Source: Thauera humireducens (GTDB taxonomy: Bacteria > Pseudomonadota > Gammaproteobacteria > Burkholderiales > Rhodocyclaceae). From it: a stretch of 64,000 bases of DNA. The stretch spans positions 2,604,001 through 2,668,000 of the forward strand of contig NZ_CP014646.1 of assembly GCF_001051995.2 (NCBI RefSeq), read 5' to 3'. Each line of letters starts with the position of its first letter. Within the stretch, counting starts at the first letter, position 1. The position numbers and the translations under genes were made by a program. Positions 38,548 to 46,443 of this stretch are shown piece by piece. Under the pieces are notes generated by a model that was not told the origin of the DNA, did not search any database, and saw only the letters and a list, made by a program, of their open reading frames with translations.

Positions 38548-39438
38548 CTACCTCAGCACGGTCCGCAGCAGCGCGCGGACCCAGGGCCAGCGGCTCAGCA
38601 CCAAGGCGGAAAAAATCAGCGCGCAGCCGACGAACTGCAGGTTGCTCATGCGCTCGCCGTACCACCAGGCGGCCAGCATCGCGGTCCACATCGGCTCCAG
38701 CATCAGGATGACTGCGGCATGGCTGGGTGTGGTCAGGCTCTGGCCGTAGAGCTGGGTGAAGAAGCGCAAGGTGGTGGCGATCAGCGCGCTGGCGAGCACC
38801 CACCCCAGCACCGGCGTCGCCACCGCCTCGGGCCAGGTTTCCAGCAGGGCCGATAGCGGCAGCATCAGGATGCCGACCATCATCACCTGCACCGTGCTCA
38901 GCGCCAGCGGCGACACATTGCGCACCACGCGACCATTGAGGTTGATCAGCACGGCAAACACCAGCGCCGCCGCGAGGAAGAACCACTGGCTGGGTTCGAA
39001 GCGAAAGCCGTGCTCCAGCGACAGGCACGCGAAACCCGTCAGCGCGAGCGGCATCGCCACCCAGGCGATCCGCGGCGGATGCTCCCGGAAGAACACGCGC
39101 GCGACAACCGGCACCAACACCACCCCCAGGGCGGAGATGAACGCCCCCTCGCCCAGGTGCGTAGCGTGCTGCAGGCCGCTGATCCACAGCGCCATCGCCA
39201 GCGCAAACAGCGCGCCCACGACGAATGATCCCCGCCAGCCGGCACGGTCGAGCACGCGCAGTTGCGGCCAGCTGAAGGCGGCCAGTACCACCCCTGCGAG
39301 CAGAAAGCGGATGCCCACGAACAGCAAGGGCGGCAGACCGACGAGCGATTCCTTGGAGAAAATCCAGCCCGCGGCAGCGACCAGCGTGGCAAATACAAGC
39401 AGCAGATCCGCCTTGAGCGGATGACGAACATCGGACAT
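38548..39438 (-). CDS. DMT-superfamily permease (EamA family)
   Basis: 296 residues with ten predicted membrane helices in two EamA repeats (for example LLLVFATLVAAAGWIFSKES and LSTVQVMMVGILMLPLSALL). ILMLEPMWTAMLAAWWYGER is the typical repeat-2 signature. EamA carriers export or import small metabolites; substrate is not predictable. ATG 39438 begins MSDVRHPLKADLL, and the longer open frame upstream overlaps regA. It lies eight bases after regA on the same strand and may be in the regBA transcript. Confidence 0.85.
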   Translation of the reverse strand: MSDVRHPLKADLLLVFATLVAAAGWIFSKESLVGLPPLLFVGIRFLLAGVVLAAFSWPQLRVLDRAGWRGSFVVGALFALAMALWISGLQHATHLGEGAFISALGVVLVPVVARVFFREHPPRIAWVAMPLALTGFACLSLEHGFRFEPSQWFFLAAALVFAVLINLNGRVVRNVSPLALSTVQVMMVGILMLPLSALLETWPEAVATPVLGWVLASALIATTLRFFTQLYGQSLTTPSHAAVILMLEPMWTAMLAAWWYGERMSNLQFVGCALIFSALVLSRWPWVRALLRTVLR

Positions 39439-39446
39439 TCGGGGAC

Positions 39447-39989
39447 TCAGGCGCCGGCCGGCGGACGGGCGAGCTTGCGCTGCAAGGTGCGGCGATGCAT
39501 CTGCAGCGCACGCGCCGTGGCGGAGATGTTGCCCTCGTGTTCGGCCAGCACGCGCTGGATGTGCTCCCACTCCAGGCGGTCGACCGACAGCGGCGCATCG
39601 GGCGCACGGTCGTCGATGACCACGTCCTCGGCGCGCAGGGCCTTGATGATGGCGTCGACTTCGGCCGGCTTGGCCAGGTACTGGATGGCGCCGAGCTTCA
39701 CCGCATCGACCGCGGTGGCGATGCTTGCGTAACCGGTCAGCACCAGGATGCGCGCCCCCGGGCTGGCCTCGAGCAGCGGACGGATCAGTTTCAATCCGGA
39801 TTCGCCCCCGATGTTCAGGTCGAGCACGATGAACTCGGGCGCATGATCCTGCGCCAGTTCCAGCGCGCCCTCGCTGTCGGTCGCACCATAGGTGTCGAAG
39901 CCGCGTTGCGCGAGCGCCCGAACCAGCACACGGTTGAAGGCGGGATCGTCATCGACGACGAGCAGGGTCGGAGCATGTTCGACGGTCAT
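39447..39989 (-). CDS. regA: RegA/PrrA/ActR-family redox response regulator
   Basis: 180 residues. A receiver domain (about 8-122) has the acidic pocket VVDDD, phospho-acceptor D57 in FIVLDLNIGGESG, Thr/Ser and AKP. A Fis-type helix-turn-helix follows (about 135-176, EWEHIQRVLAEHEGNISATA, RALQMHRRTLQRKL), the RegA signature with a short linker. RegA activates or represses genes on oxygen limitation, including denitrification genes. It overlaps regB by four bases and sits beside nosZ. Confidence 0.92.
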   Translation of the reverse strand: MTVEHAPTLLVVDDDPAFNRVLVRALAQRGFDTYGATDSEGALELAQDHAPEFIVLDLNIGGESGLKLIRPLLEASPGARILVLTGYASIATAVDAVKLGAIQYLAKPAEVDAIIKALRAEDVVIDDRAPDAPLSVDRLEWEHIQRVLAEHEGNISATARALQMHRRTLQRKLARPPAGA

Positions 39990-41323
39990 TCGGCACTCGA
40001 GCGGAGCGGCAGGACAAGGCGTGCAATGGTGCCACCGCCCGGACGCGAATGGAACGACAGTTGCCCGCCATGATGTTCGACGGCCGCATGCGCCAGCATC
40101 AATCCCACGCCCATGCCCGACGAATGGCTGCCCAGCGGCGCATGCCGCGCCGCCGCCACGCGCTCGGCAGACAGCCCGGGACCGCGGTCCGCCACCTCGA
40201 CATGCAGCGTCGCGTCCGCCAGCCACGCGCGCACCTCCACCGCCTGCGCGGCGTGTCCGGCGGCGGCATTGGCATTGGCGGCGTTGTCGATGAGGTTCTG
40301 CAGCCCTTCGCCCAGGCTGGCGTCTGCGACGATGCCGTGCAGTGCCAGCTCGGGCGAAACATCGAGCCGCAGCGCTGCCGCCGGCCGCAGGCGCTGCCAG
40401 CGCGCAACGCACTCGCGCAGCCAGGCCGCCGCCGCCGCCTGCCCGCCGCCCTCGGCACGCTGCTGCCCGGTTTCCTGCGTCAGGCTGTTGAGGAGGTCGC
40501 GGCAATGATCGATCTGCTCGCGCATCAGCGCCACGTCGTCCTCGACCTCGGCCGGCAGGTCCGTGCGGCGCGCCATCTCGTCCGCCACGATGCGCAGGGT
40601 GCCGAGCGGGGTGCCCAGTCGATGGGCGGCGCCTGCCGCCAGATTACCCAGGCCGACCACGTAGGCGTCACGTGCGCGCGCCGCCTGCGCCTGCGCCAGC
40701 GCCGCCTCGCCCCTGGCGATGGCCGCGTTCAGGCGGACGATGAACCACACGACGGTGACGGCAGCCAGCGCGAAGCTGGCCCACATGCCGGCCAGGTGCC
40801 AGAACATGGCGGACGCCGCGTCAGCCAGACGGACCGGATGGTGGAACTCCCACAGCAGGGCGTAGACGCCGACGGCCACCGCGGCCAGCGCCCAGGCCTG
40901 GCGCGACGGCAGGATGGACGCACCGACGGCGACGACGGGCAACAGCAGCGAGATGGCGGGATTGGTCACGCCGCCGCCGAAGTACAGGAAGGCCCCCCAG
41001 GCGACGAGGTCGAGCACGAGCTGCACGAACGCGCCGCCACGACCGTCGAGCCAGCGTGCCAGCCCCCCCTGCAGCGCCAGGTTCACCGCAGCCAGCGCCA
41101 GCGCCACACCGAGCAGGGGCTGTGCGGGATGCCCGGGCGCCAGCAGTGGAAACGCGATCACTGCCATCGCCACCATGGCCGCGACGGAGAACCAGCGCAA
41201 CTGGATCAGTCGGGACCGATCGACACGCAGGGCGGCGATCTCGGCGACGGCGAAACGCGGCCCGCCGGGGCCATCGGCTCGGTGACTGGACGGTCCGTCG
41301 GGTGGGGCCGGTGGCGGGTGCAT
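39986..41323 (-). CDS. regB: RegB/PrrB-family redox-sensing histidine kinase
   Basis: About 445 residues from ATG 41323, with an AGAGGA site nine bases upstream. Six membrane helices (about 42-200) include the quinone-binding loop GGGVTNPA (117-124). The H-box is AAGAAHRLGTPLGTL (H234). The redox-active Cys of RegB is present as C274 in DHCRDLLNS. The ATPase part has LIDNAANANA, VADRGPGLS and GMGVGLMLA. It senses ubiquinone/oxygen state and phosphorylates RegA. It is divergent from nosZ. A TTG start at 41395 would overlap the FNR-like site and is unlikely. Confidence 0.9.
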   Translation of the reverse strand: MHPPPAPPDGPSSHRADGPGGPRFAVAEIAALRVDRSRLIQLRWFSVAAMVAMAVIAFPLLAPGHPAQPLLGVALALAAVNLALQGGLARWLDGRGGAFVQLVLDLVAWGAFLYFGGGVTNPAISLLLPVVAVGASILPSRQAWALAAVAVGVYALLWEFHHPVRLADAASAMFWHLAGMWASFALAAVTVVWFIVRLNAAIARGEAALAQAQAARARDAYVVGLGNLAAGAAHRLGTPLGTLRIVADEMARRTDLPAEVEDDVALMREQIDHCRDLLNSLTQETGQQRAEGGGQAAAAAWLRECVARWQRLRPAAALRLDVSPELALHGIVADASLGEGLQNLIDNAANANAAAGHAAQAVEVRAWLADATLHVEVADRGPGLSAERVAAARHAPLGSHSSGMGVGLMLAHAAVEHHGGQLSFHSRPGGGTIARLVLPLRSSAE

Positions 41324-41381
41324 GCTGATCAGATCCTCTGATGGGTCGCGCAGATGGCTTTCCAAGGGAATGTCCGCGTCT

Positions 41382-41423
41382 TTAACCAAGATCAAGGTTT
41401 GCGCAAGCAGGCAGACCTAGAGT
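41382..41423 (+). promoter_or_regulatory. FNR/DNR-type site and -10 element of nosZ
   Basis: TTAAC-CAAG-ATCAA (41382-41395) has a perfect right half and a 3/5 left half of TTGAT-N4-ATCAA. A -10-like TAGAGT is at 41418-41423. The site centre lies 29.5 bases before the -10, placing it near -41.5 for a start near 41430, as at class II FNR promoters. nosR and nosD show the same geometry. Confidence 0.55.
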
Positions 41424-41431
41424 GCACCTGC

Positions 41432-41457
41432 GACAAAACGCCACAGGACATTTTGTC
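41432..41457 (+). other. Stem-loop at the predicted 5' end of nosZ mRNA
   Basis: GACAAAA and TTTTGTC form a 7-bp inverted repeat with a 12-base loop, starting about two bases after the predicted transcription start. It may protect the 5' end of the transcript; no other role is evident. Confidence 0.4.
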
Positions 41458-41545
41458 ACAGGCATCCGCCTACCCTGCGCCACGGCGCACGAACCCCGGA
41501 TGACTGGACGAACACCGATCACGTCAGTAACGGGAGCGAAAGATC

Positions 41546-43498
41546 ATGAACGAAGACGCCAAGATGAACCAGGTCGACGCGATGCCCGACCCGAGCCGCC
41601 GCAAGTTTCTGAATTCGGCTGCGCTGGCCGGCCTGGCCGGTGCCGGCCTGTCTGTCGGCCTGTCGGCCTGCAACAAGGACGCGCCCGCGCCTGCTGCAGC
41701 CCCCGCTGCCGCCCCCGCACCCGCCGCGGCGGCGAAAGCGGTCCACGACTCGGTGCACCTGAAGCCGGGCGAGCTCGACACCTACTACGGCCTCTGGAGC
41801 GGCGGCCACACCGGCGACTTCCGCGTCCTCGGCCTGCCCTCGGGCCGCGAACTGCACCGCGTGCCCTGCTTCGTTCCCGACGCGCTGGTCGGCTGGGGCA
41901 TCACCAACGAGTCGAAGGCGGTCATGGGCACCAAGCCCGACGGCAGCCTGCGCTACACCGTCGGTGACACCCACCACACCCACGCCTCCTACAAGGACGG
42001 CAACTACGACGGCCGCTACGCCTGGATCAACGACAAGATCAACAGCCGCATCGCCCGCATCCGCCTCGACTACCTGATCTGCGACAAGATCACCGAGCTG
42101 CCCAACGTGCAGGGCTTCCACGGCATCTTCCCGGACAAGCGCGATCCGGTCGATCCCGCGATCAACTACACCACGCGCGTGTTCTGCGGCGCCGAGTTCC
42201 ACACTCCGCTGCCCAACGACGGCCGTGACGTCAACGCGCCGGAACAGTACCGCGCCCTCTTCAGCTGCGTCGACGCCGAGAGCATGGAAGTGCGCTGGCA
42301 GGTGCTCATCGACGGCAACTGCGACCTCGTCGCCACGTCGTTCGACGGCAAGCTGGCCGCCTCGAACCAGTACAACACCGAGGGCGGTTACCACTACGAA
42401 GGCATGATGTCGGCCGAACGCGACGCCTGCATCTTCTTCAACATCGCCCGCATCGAGCAGGCCGTGAAGGACGGCAAGTTCAAGACCTTCGGTGCATCGA
42501 AGGTGCCGGTGGTCGACGGTACCAAGGCCTCGAACGCCGATCCCGCCACCGCCCTCGTCGCCTACGTGACCGTGCCGAAGAACCCGCACGGCGTGAATGC
42601 CAGCCCGGACGGCAAGTACTTCATCTGCGCCGGCAAGCTGTCGCCCACGGCGACCGTCATCGAGCTGGCCAAGGTGCTCGAATGGTTCGACGGCAAGCTC
42701 GACGACCTGGACAAGGCCATCGTCGCCGAAGTCGAGATCGGCCTCGGCCCCCTGCACACCGCCTTCGACGGCCGCGGCAACGCCTACACCACGCTGTTCC
42801 TGGACAGCCAGATCGTGAAGTGGAACGTCGATGCTGCCATCAAGTTCCACGCCGGCGACAAGAACGCGCAGTACGTGGTCGACCGCCTCGACGTGCATTA
42901 CCAGCCGGGCCACATCAACGCCTCGCAATCGGAAACCATGTTCGCCGACGGCAAGTGGCTGTGCGTGGGCTGCAAGTTCTCGAAGGACCGCTTCCTGCCG
43001 GTCGGCCCGCTGCACGCCGAAACCGAGCAGCTGGTCGACATCTCGGGCGAGAAGATGGTGCTGATGGCCGACCACCCGGTCCGCCCCGAGCCGCACGACT
43101 TCATCATCTTCAAGCGCGAGCTGCTGCAGCCCAAGCAGGTGTACGACATCAACGAGTTCCCGCTCGCGGTCAAGGATCCGAAGGAAGCCGGGGTGTTCCG
43201 CGACGGCAACAAGGTCACGGTCAAGATCACTTCGCTGGCCCCGGCCTTCGAGCCACGCGAGTTCAAGCTCAAGGTCGGCGACGAAGTCACCATCATCCTG
43301 ACCAACCTGGACAAGATCGAGGACCTGACGCACGGCTTCGCCATCCCGAAGTACAACGTCAACTTCATCTGCAACCCGCAGGAAACCAAGTCGGTGACCT
43401 TCAAGGCGGACAAGCCGGGCGTGTTCTGGTGCTACTGCACGCACTTCTGCCATGCCCTGCACCTCGAGATGCGCAGCCGCATGATCGTCGAGGCGTGA
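41546..43498 (+). CDS. nosZ: Nitrous-oxide reductase, clade I
   Basis: 650 residues. A Tat signal (SRRKFLNSAALAGLAGAGLS, RR at 18-19) shows export folded. An Ala/Pro linker follows it. The N-terminal beta-propeller carries the CuZ histidines (GDTHHTHASY, EFHTPLPNDG, GLGPLHTAFDG, HYQPGHINASQS). The C-terminal cupredoxin domain has the CuA motif CTHFCHALHLEM (C631, C635, H639, M642). The residue between the Cys pair is His633, a position that ligates by its backbone. It reduces N2O to N2 in the periplasm. LSAC after the signal could also be read as a lipobox. GGGAG lies nine bases before the ATG. It is a single-gene unit ended by a terminator. Confidence 0.98.
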   Translation: MNEDAKMNQVDAMPDPSRRKFLNSAALAGLAGAGLSVGLSACNKDAPAPAAAPAAAPAPAAAAKAVHDSVHLKPGELDTYYGLWSGGHTGDFRVLGLPSGRELHRVPCFVPDALVGWGITNESKAVMGTKPDGSLRYTVGDTHHTHASYKDGNYDGRYAWINDKINSRIARIRLDYLICDKITELPNVQGFHGIFPDKRDPVDPAINYTTRVFCGAEFHTPLPNDGRDVNAPEQYRALFSCVDAESMEVRWQVLIDGNCDLVATSFDGKLAASNQYNTEGGYHYEGMMSAERDACIFFNIARIEQAVKDGKFKTFGASKVPVVDGTKASNADPATALVAYVTVPKNPHGVNASPDGKYFICAGKLSPTATVIELAKVLEWFDGKLDDLDKAIVAEVEIGLGPLHTAFDGRGNAYTTLFLDSQIVKWNVDAAIKFHAGDKNAQYVVDRLDVHYQPGHINASQSETMFADGKWLCVGCKFSKDRFLPVGPLHAETEQLVDISGEKMVLMADHPVRPEPHDFIIFKRELLQPKQVYDINEFPLAVKDPKEAGVFRDGNKVTVKITSLAPAFEPREFKLKVGDEVTIILTNLDKIEDLTHGFAIPKYNVNFICNPQETKSVTFKADKPGVFWCYCTHFCHALHLEMRSRMIVEA

Positions 43499-43522
43499 GT
43501 CAGACGAAGTAGCACTGCATGA

Positions 43523-43555
43523 CAACAGGGGGCGACGAGCCCCCTGTTGCTTTTT
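43523..43555 (+). terminator. Intrinsic terminator of nosZ
   Basis: caacagggggc and gccccctgttg form an 11-bp stem with loop gacga, followed by CTTTTT. It lies 25 bases after the nosZ stop. Confidence 0.9.
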
Positions 43556-43584
43556 GGGCGGATGGCATCGACGGCCACGGCAAA

Positions 43585-43626
43585 TTGATACGAAACAAAT
43601 ACATCACCGCCCCGCTTTTCTAGACT
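43585..43626 (+). promoter_or_regulatory. FNR/DNR-type site and -10 element of nosR
   Basis: TTGAT-ACGA-AACAA (43585-43598) matches 9 of 10 core bases of TTGAT-N4-ATCAA. TAGACT (43621-43626) is the -10. Spacing from site centre to -10 is 29.5 bases, identical to nosZ, with a start near 43633. Confidence 0.75.
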
Positions 43627-43654
43627 CCATCGTAATTTCCTTATGGAGCGCGCC

Positions 43655-45835
43655 ATGAAGTTGTTGTCCGCACTGTGCGGCGCCCTGTCCTCGCTGATCC
43701 TTGCCGCCGCGCTGGCAACGACGGCGACGCCGGCCACGGCCCAGACCGCCTACGAGGCCGCCCTGCCGGCCGAACTGAGCACCTCTCCAGCCCTCTGCAA
43801 CTACGTCCCGTGTGCCGACGTGCTGCCGGGCGCCACCTCATTCTCCGAACGCAAGGGCCAGCCGCCCTACGTCGAGGCCTATGCCGAGGAGGGCGGACAG
43901 CGCAAGCTCGTCGGCTACGTCATGCTGTCGACCGACATCACCGACACCCCCGCCTACTCGGGCAAGCCGGTCGTCACGCTGATCGGCATGAATACCGAGG
44001 GACGCTTCGTCGGCGTGAAGATCCTCAAGCATTCCGAGCCGATCCTGCTGCTGGGCATCCCCGAAAGCGCGCTGATCGCCTTCAACAACCAGTACCTCGG
44101 CAAGTTCGTCGGCGACAACATCGAGATCGGCCGCTCCCGCCCGGAAGAGGAGATCATCGGCCTGGATGCGATTTCCGGCGCAACCGTCACCGTCATCGCC
44201 CAGAACCAGGTGATGATGACCTCGGGCGCCGCGGTGGCGCGTCAGGTCGGCATTCTCGAGCCGACGATCCGGCCGCAGGCGAAGTTCGTCGATTCCGGCC
44301 GCACGCTCGACTGGGCCACGCTGGTGGCCGAAGGTGCGGTCCGCAACCTGAAGGTGGCGACCGAGCAGGTCGGCCTGCCACGTAGCGCCACCCCGTTCAT
44401 CGACCTGTGGTTCGGCTACCTCAACCATCCGGAGATCGGACGCTCGATCCTGGGCGAGAGCGGCTGGCGCGCACTGATGGCCCGGCTGGGCGAAGGCGAG
44501 CACGCCCTGTTCGTGATCCGCACCGCCGGCGACGAGTCCTTCAAGGGCTCCGGGTTCGTGCGCGGCGGCATCTATGATCGCGTGCAGATCCGCCAGGGCC
44601 AGGACGCCTTCACCTTCCGCGACCTCGACTACCTCAACCTGTACGGCATCAACGCCGCCGGCGCGCCGGGCTTCAACGAATCGGCAATCTTCATCGTGCG
44701 CTCGCCCGCCTTCTCCGGCGCCTTCCCGTGGAAGTTCATCTTCCTCGGCAACCGCGTGGACCGCGAGACCGGCGCACGGACCTTCGTGAACTTCGACACC
44801 GAATACTGGCTGGCGGACCGCCATCTGGACGGCGGCCGGCCGAAGGTGGTCAAGCCCGACGCGCCATGGGTGAAGGTCTGGAAGTCGCGCGCGCTCGAGA
44901 TCGGCCTGTTCGCCGCGCTGCTCGTCGCCGTGGCCGTGGTCTATGCGAACCGCGATGCGCTGACCCGCCGCTCGACGCGCAAGAACAAGTGGCCGGTCAA
45001 CGCCTTCAAGTACACCTTCTGGGTGATCAGCATCGGCTTCGTCGGCTTCGGCCTGCTCGCCCAGCCCTCGATCACCCAGGTGCTGACCTGGTTCCATTCG
45101 CTGCTGTTCCAGTGGCAGTGGGAGCTGTTCCTCACCGATCCCTTCATCTTCCTGTTCTGGATCTTCATCATCCTCACCACCTTCGTGTGGGGCCGCGGTC
45201 TGTTCTGCGGCTGGATGTGCCCCTTCGGCTCGCTGTCCGAGCTGATCTACAAGGTCGCCGGCGCCATCGGCCTGAAGCGCTTCCAGTTCGCCCTGCCGAT
45301 GAAGTGGCACAACCGCCTGAAGTGGATCAAGTACGGCGTGTTCTTCGCCCTGCTGGCGGTGTCGGTGTTCTCGATGGGGCTGGCGGAGATGCTCGCCGAG
45401 GTGGAGCCGTTCAAGACCACCTTCCTCGTCGGCATGTTCAACCGCGCCTGGCCCTACACCCTGTTCGTGGCGGTGCTGCTCGGCCTGTCGATCTTCATCG
45501 AGCGGCCGTTCTGCAAGTACCTGTGTCCGCTCGGCGCCTCGCTCGCGATGCCGTCGACCTTCCGCTGGTTCGGCCTCAAGCGCAAGCAGGAGTGCAACAG
45601 CTGCAAGGCCTGCGCGGTCGGCTGCGGCTCGCTGGCGATCGACGAGCACGGTCGCATCGATCACCGCGAATGCATGCACTGCCTCGACTGCATGATCCTG
45701 TACACCGACGAGCACGCCTGCCCGCCGCTGGCACAGGAACGCAAGCGCCGCACGAAGGCCGGCCTGCCGCTCACGCCGATCGGCAAGGACGGCTACTACA
45801 TCCCGATCAAGCCCGCGCCGGCCGCCAAGGCCTGA
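43655..45835 (+). CDS. nosR: NosR, membrane FMN/iron-sulfur protein for nitrous-oxide respiration
   Basis: About 726 residues from ATG 43655, which has GGAG six bases upstream; ATG 43643 would lie only about 10 bases after the predicted start of transcription. A signal peptide is followed by a periplasmic FMN-binding domain with the flavinylation motif SGATVT. Membrane helices carry two CxxxCP motifs (FCGWMCPFG, FCKYLCPLG). A C-terminal cytoplasmic ferredoxin part has CNSCKACAVGC and CMHCLDC. NosR is needed for nosZ expression and electron supply to N2O reductase. Confidence 0.97.
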   Translation: MKLLSALCGALSSLILAAALATTATPATAQTAYEAALPAELSTSPALCNYVPCADVLPGATSFSERKGQPPYVEAYAEEGGQRKLVGYVMLSTDITDTPAYSGKPVVTLIGMNTEGRFVGVKILKHSEPILLLGIPESALIAFNNQYLGKFVGDNIEIGRSRPEEEIIGLDAISGATVTVIAQNQVMMTSGAAVARQVGILEPTIRPQAKFVDSGRTLDWATLVAEGAVRNLKVATEQVGLPRSATPFIDLWFGYLNHPEIGRSILGESGWRALMARLGEGEHALFVIRTAGDESFKGSGFVRGGIYDRVQIRQGQDAFTFRDLDYLNLYGINAAGAPGFNESAIFIVRSPAFSGAFPWKFIFLGNRVDRETGARTFVNFDTEYWLADRHLDGGRPKVVKPDAPWVKVWKSRALEIGLFAALLVAVAVVYANRDALTRRSTRKNKWPVNAFKYTFWVISIGFVGFGLLAQPSITQVLTWFHSLLFQWQWELFLTDPFIFLFWIFIILTTFVWGRGLFCGWMCPFGSLSELIYKVAGAIGLKRFQFALPMKWHNRLKWIKYGVFFALLAVSVFSMGLAEMLAEVEPFKTTFLVGMFNRAWPYTLFVAVLLGLSIFIERPFCKYLCPLGASLAMPSTFRWFGLKRKQECNSCKACAVGCGSLAIDEHGRIDHRECMHCLDCMILYTDEHACPPLAQERKRRTKAGLPLTPIGKDGYYIPIKPAPAAKA

Positions 45836-45863
45836 GCGCCGCCACATCGACGAGGAGCGCATC

Positions 45864-46289
45864 ATGATCGACCCCCGCAGCATGACCGAACCGGTGACCC
45901 CGCCCTATGCCGGCGGCGGCGCCCTGGCGCGCATCGGCGCCGAGATCTGGGACCACCTGTGGCCCTGGAGCCGCAGCGGCTTCCAGCGCCAGCGCGCGAT
46001 CCAGGCGGCCGGCCTGGCGCTCGCGCTCGCCGCCACCGTCGCCTGGGTGCTGGCGGCGATGGGCAACCTGACCCCCGGCGCGATCATCGGCTGGTGGTTC
46101 GGCTGGAGCGTGTTCGAGGTGGTCGTGCGCCTCGGCTCCAAGCCCTATGTGAAGGAGGGCCCGTGGTGGGGTCAGCGCTACCGCAAGGCCAGCCCGATGG
46201 ACATGATCTGCTATGTCGGCTTCAAGAACCTGCTGATCGGCGCCACGCTGTTCCTGGTGCTGAAGAGCCTGGGGTTCATCCAGCTCTGA
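45864..46289 (+). CDS. Small membrane protein of the nos region, function unknown
   Basis: 141 residues with GGAG six bases before the ATG. After a short soluble start and the amphipathic IGAEIWDHLWPWSR come three hydrophobic stretches (LALALAATVAWVLAAMGNL, IIGWWFGWSVFEVVVRL and NLLIGATLFLVLKSLGFI). Between the last two is a conserved-looking basic/aromatic loop (KPYVKEGPWWGQRYRKASPM). No cofactor motif is visible. It is 28 bases after nosR and closed by its own terminator, so it is cotranscribed with nosR. It may assist NosR or electron transfer from quinol; this is inference from context. Confidence 0.75.
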   Translation: MIDPRSMTEPVTPPYAGGGALARIGAEIWDHLWPWSRSGFQRQRAIQAAGLALALAATVAWVLAAMGNLTPGAIIGWWFGWSVFEVVVRLGSKPYVKEGPWWGQRYRKASPMDMICYVGFKNLLIGATLFLVLKSLGFIQL

Positions 46290-46309
46290 GGCGCCGGCAT
46301 TCCGCTCGC

Positions 46310-46344
46310 GCACGGCGCCGCCCCCAGAGGCGGCGCCGTGCTTT
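46310..46344 (+). terminator. Intrinsic terminator after the nosR unit
   Basis: gcacggcgccgcc and ggcggcgccgtgc form a 13-bp perfect stem with a 6-base loop, followed by TTTCAA. It separates the nosR unit from nosD. Confidence 0.8.
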
Positions 46345-46372
46345 CAACCGCGCGGGTTCGCGCCCGAAGCGC

Positions 46373-46414
46373 TTCACCTAGATCAAGTACCGATGCGACA
46401 TTACGCCGCATACT
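46373..46414 (+). promoter_or_regulatory. FNR/DNR-type half-site and -10 element of nosD
   Basis: TTCAC-CTAG-ATCAA (46373-46386) keeps a perfect right half and a 3/5 left half. CATACT (46409-46414) is the -10. The centre-to--10 distance is again 29.5 bases, giving a start near 46421. It follows a terminator, so nosD needs a promoter here. Confidence 0.5.
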
Positions 46415-46443
46415 GTGCACCAATGTCCAACGCGTCTCGTGCA

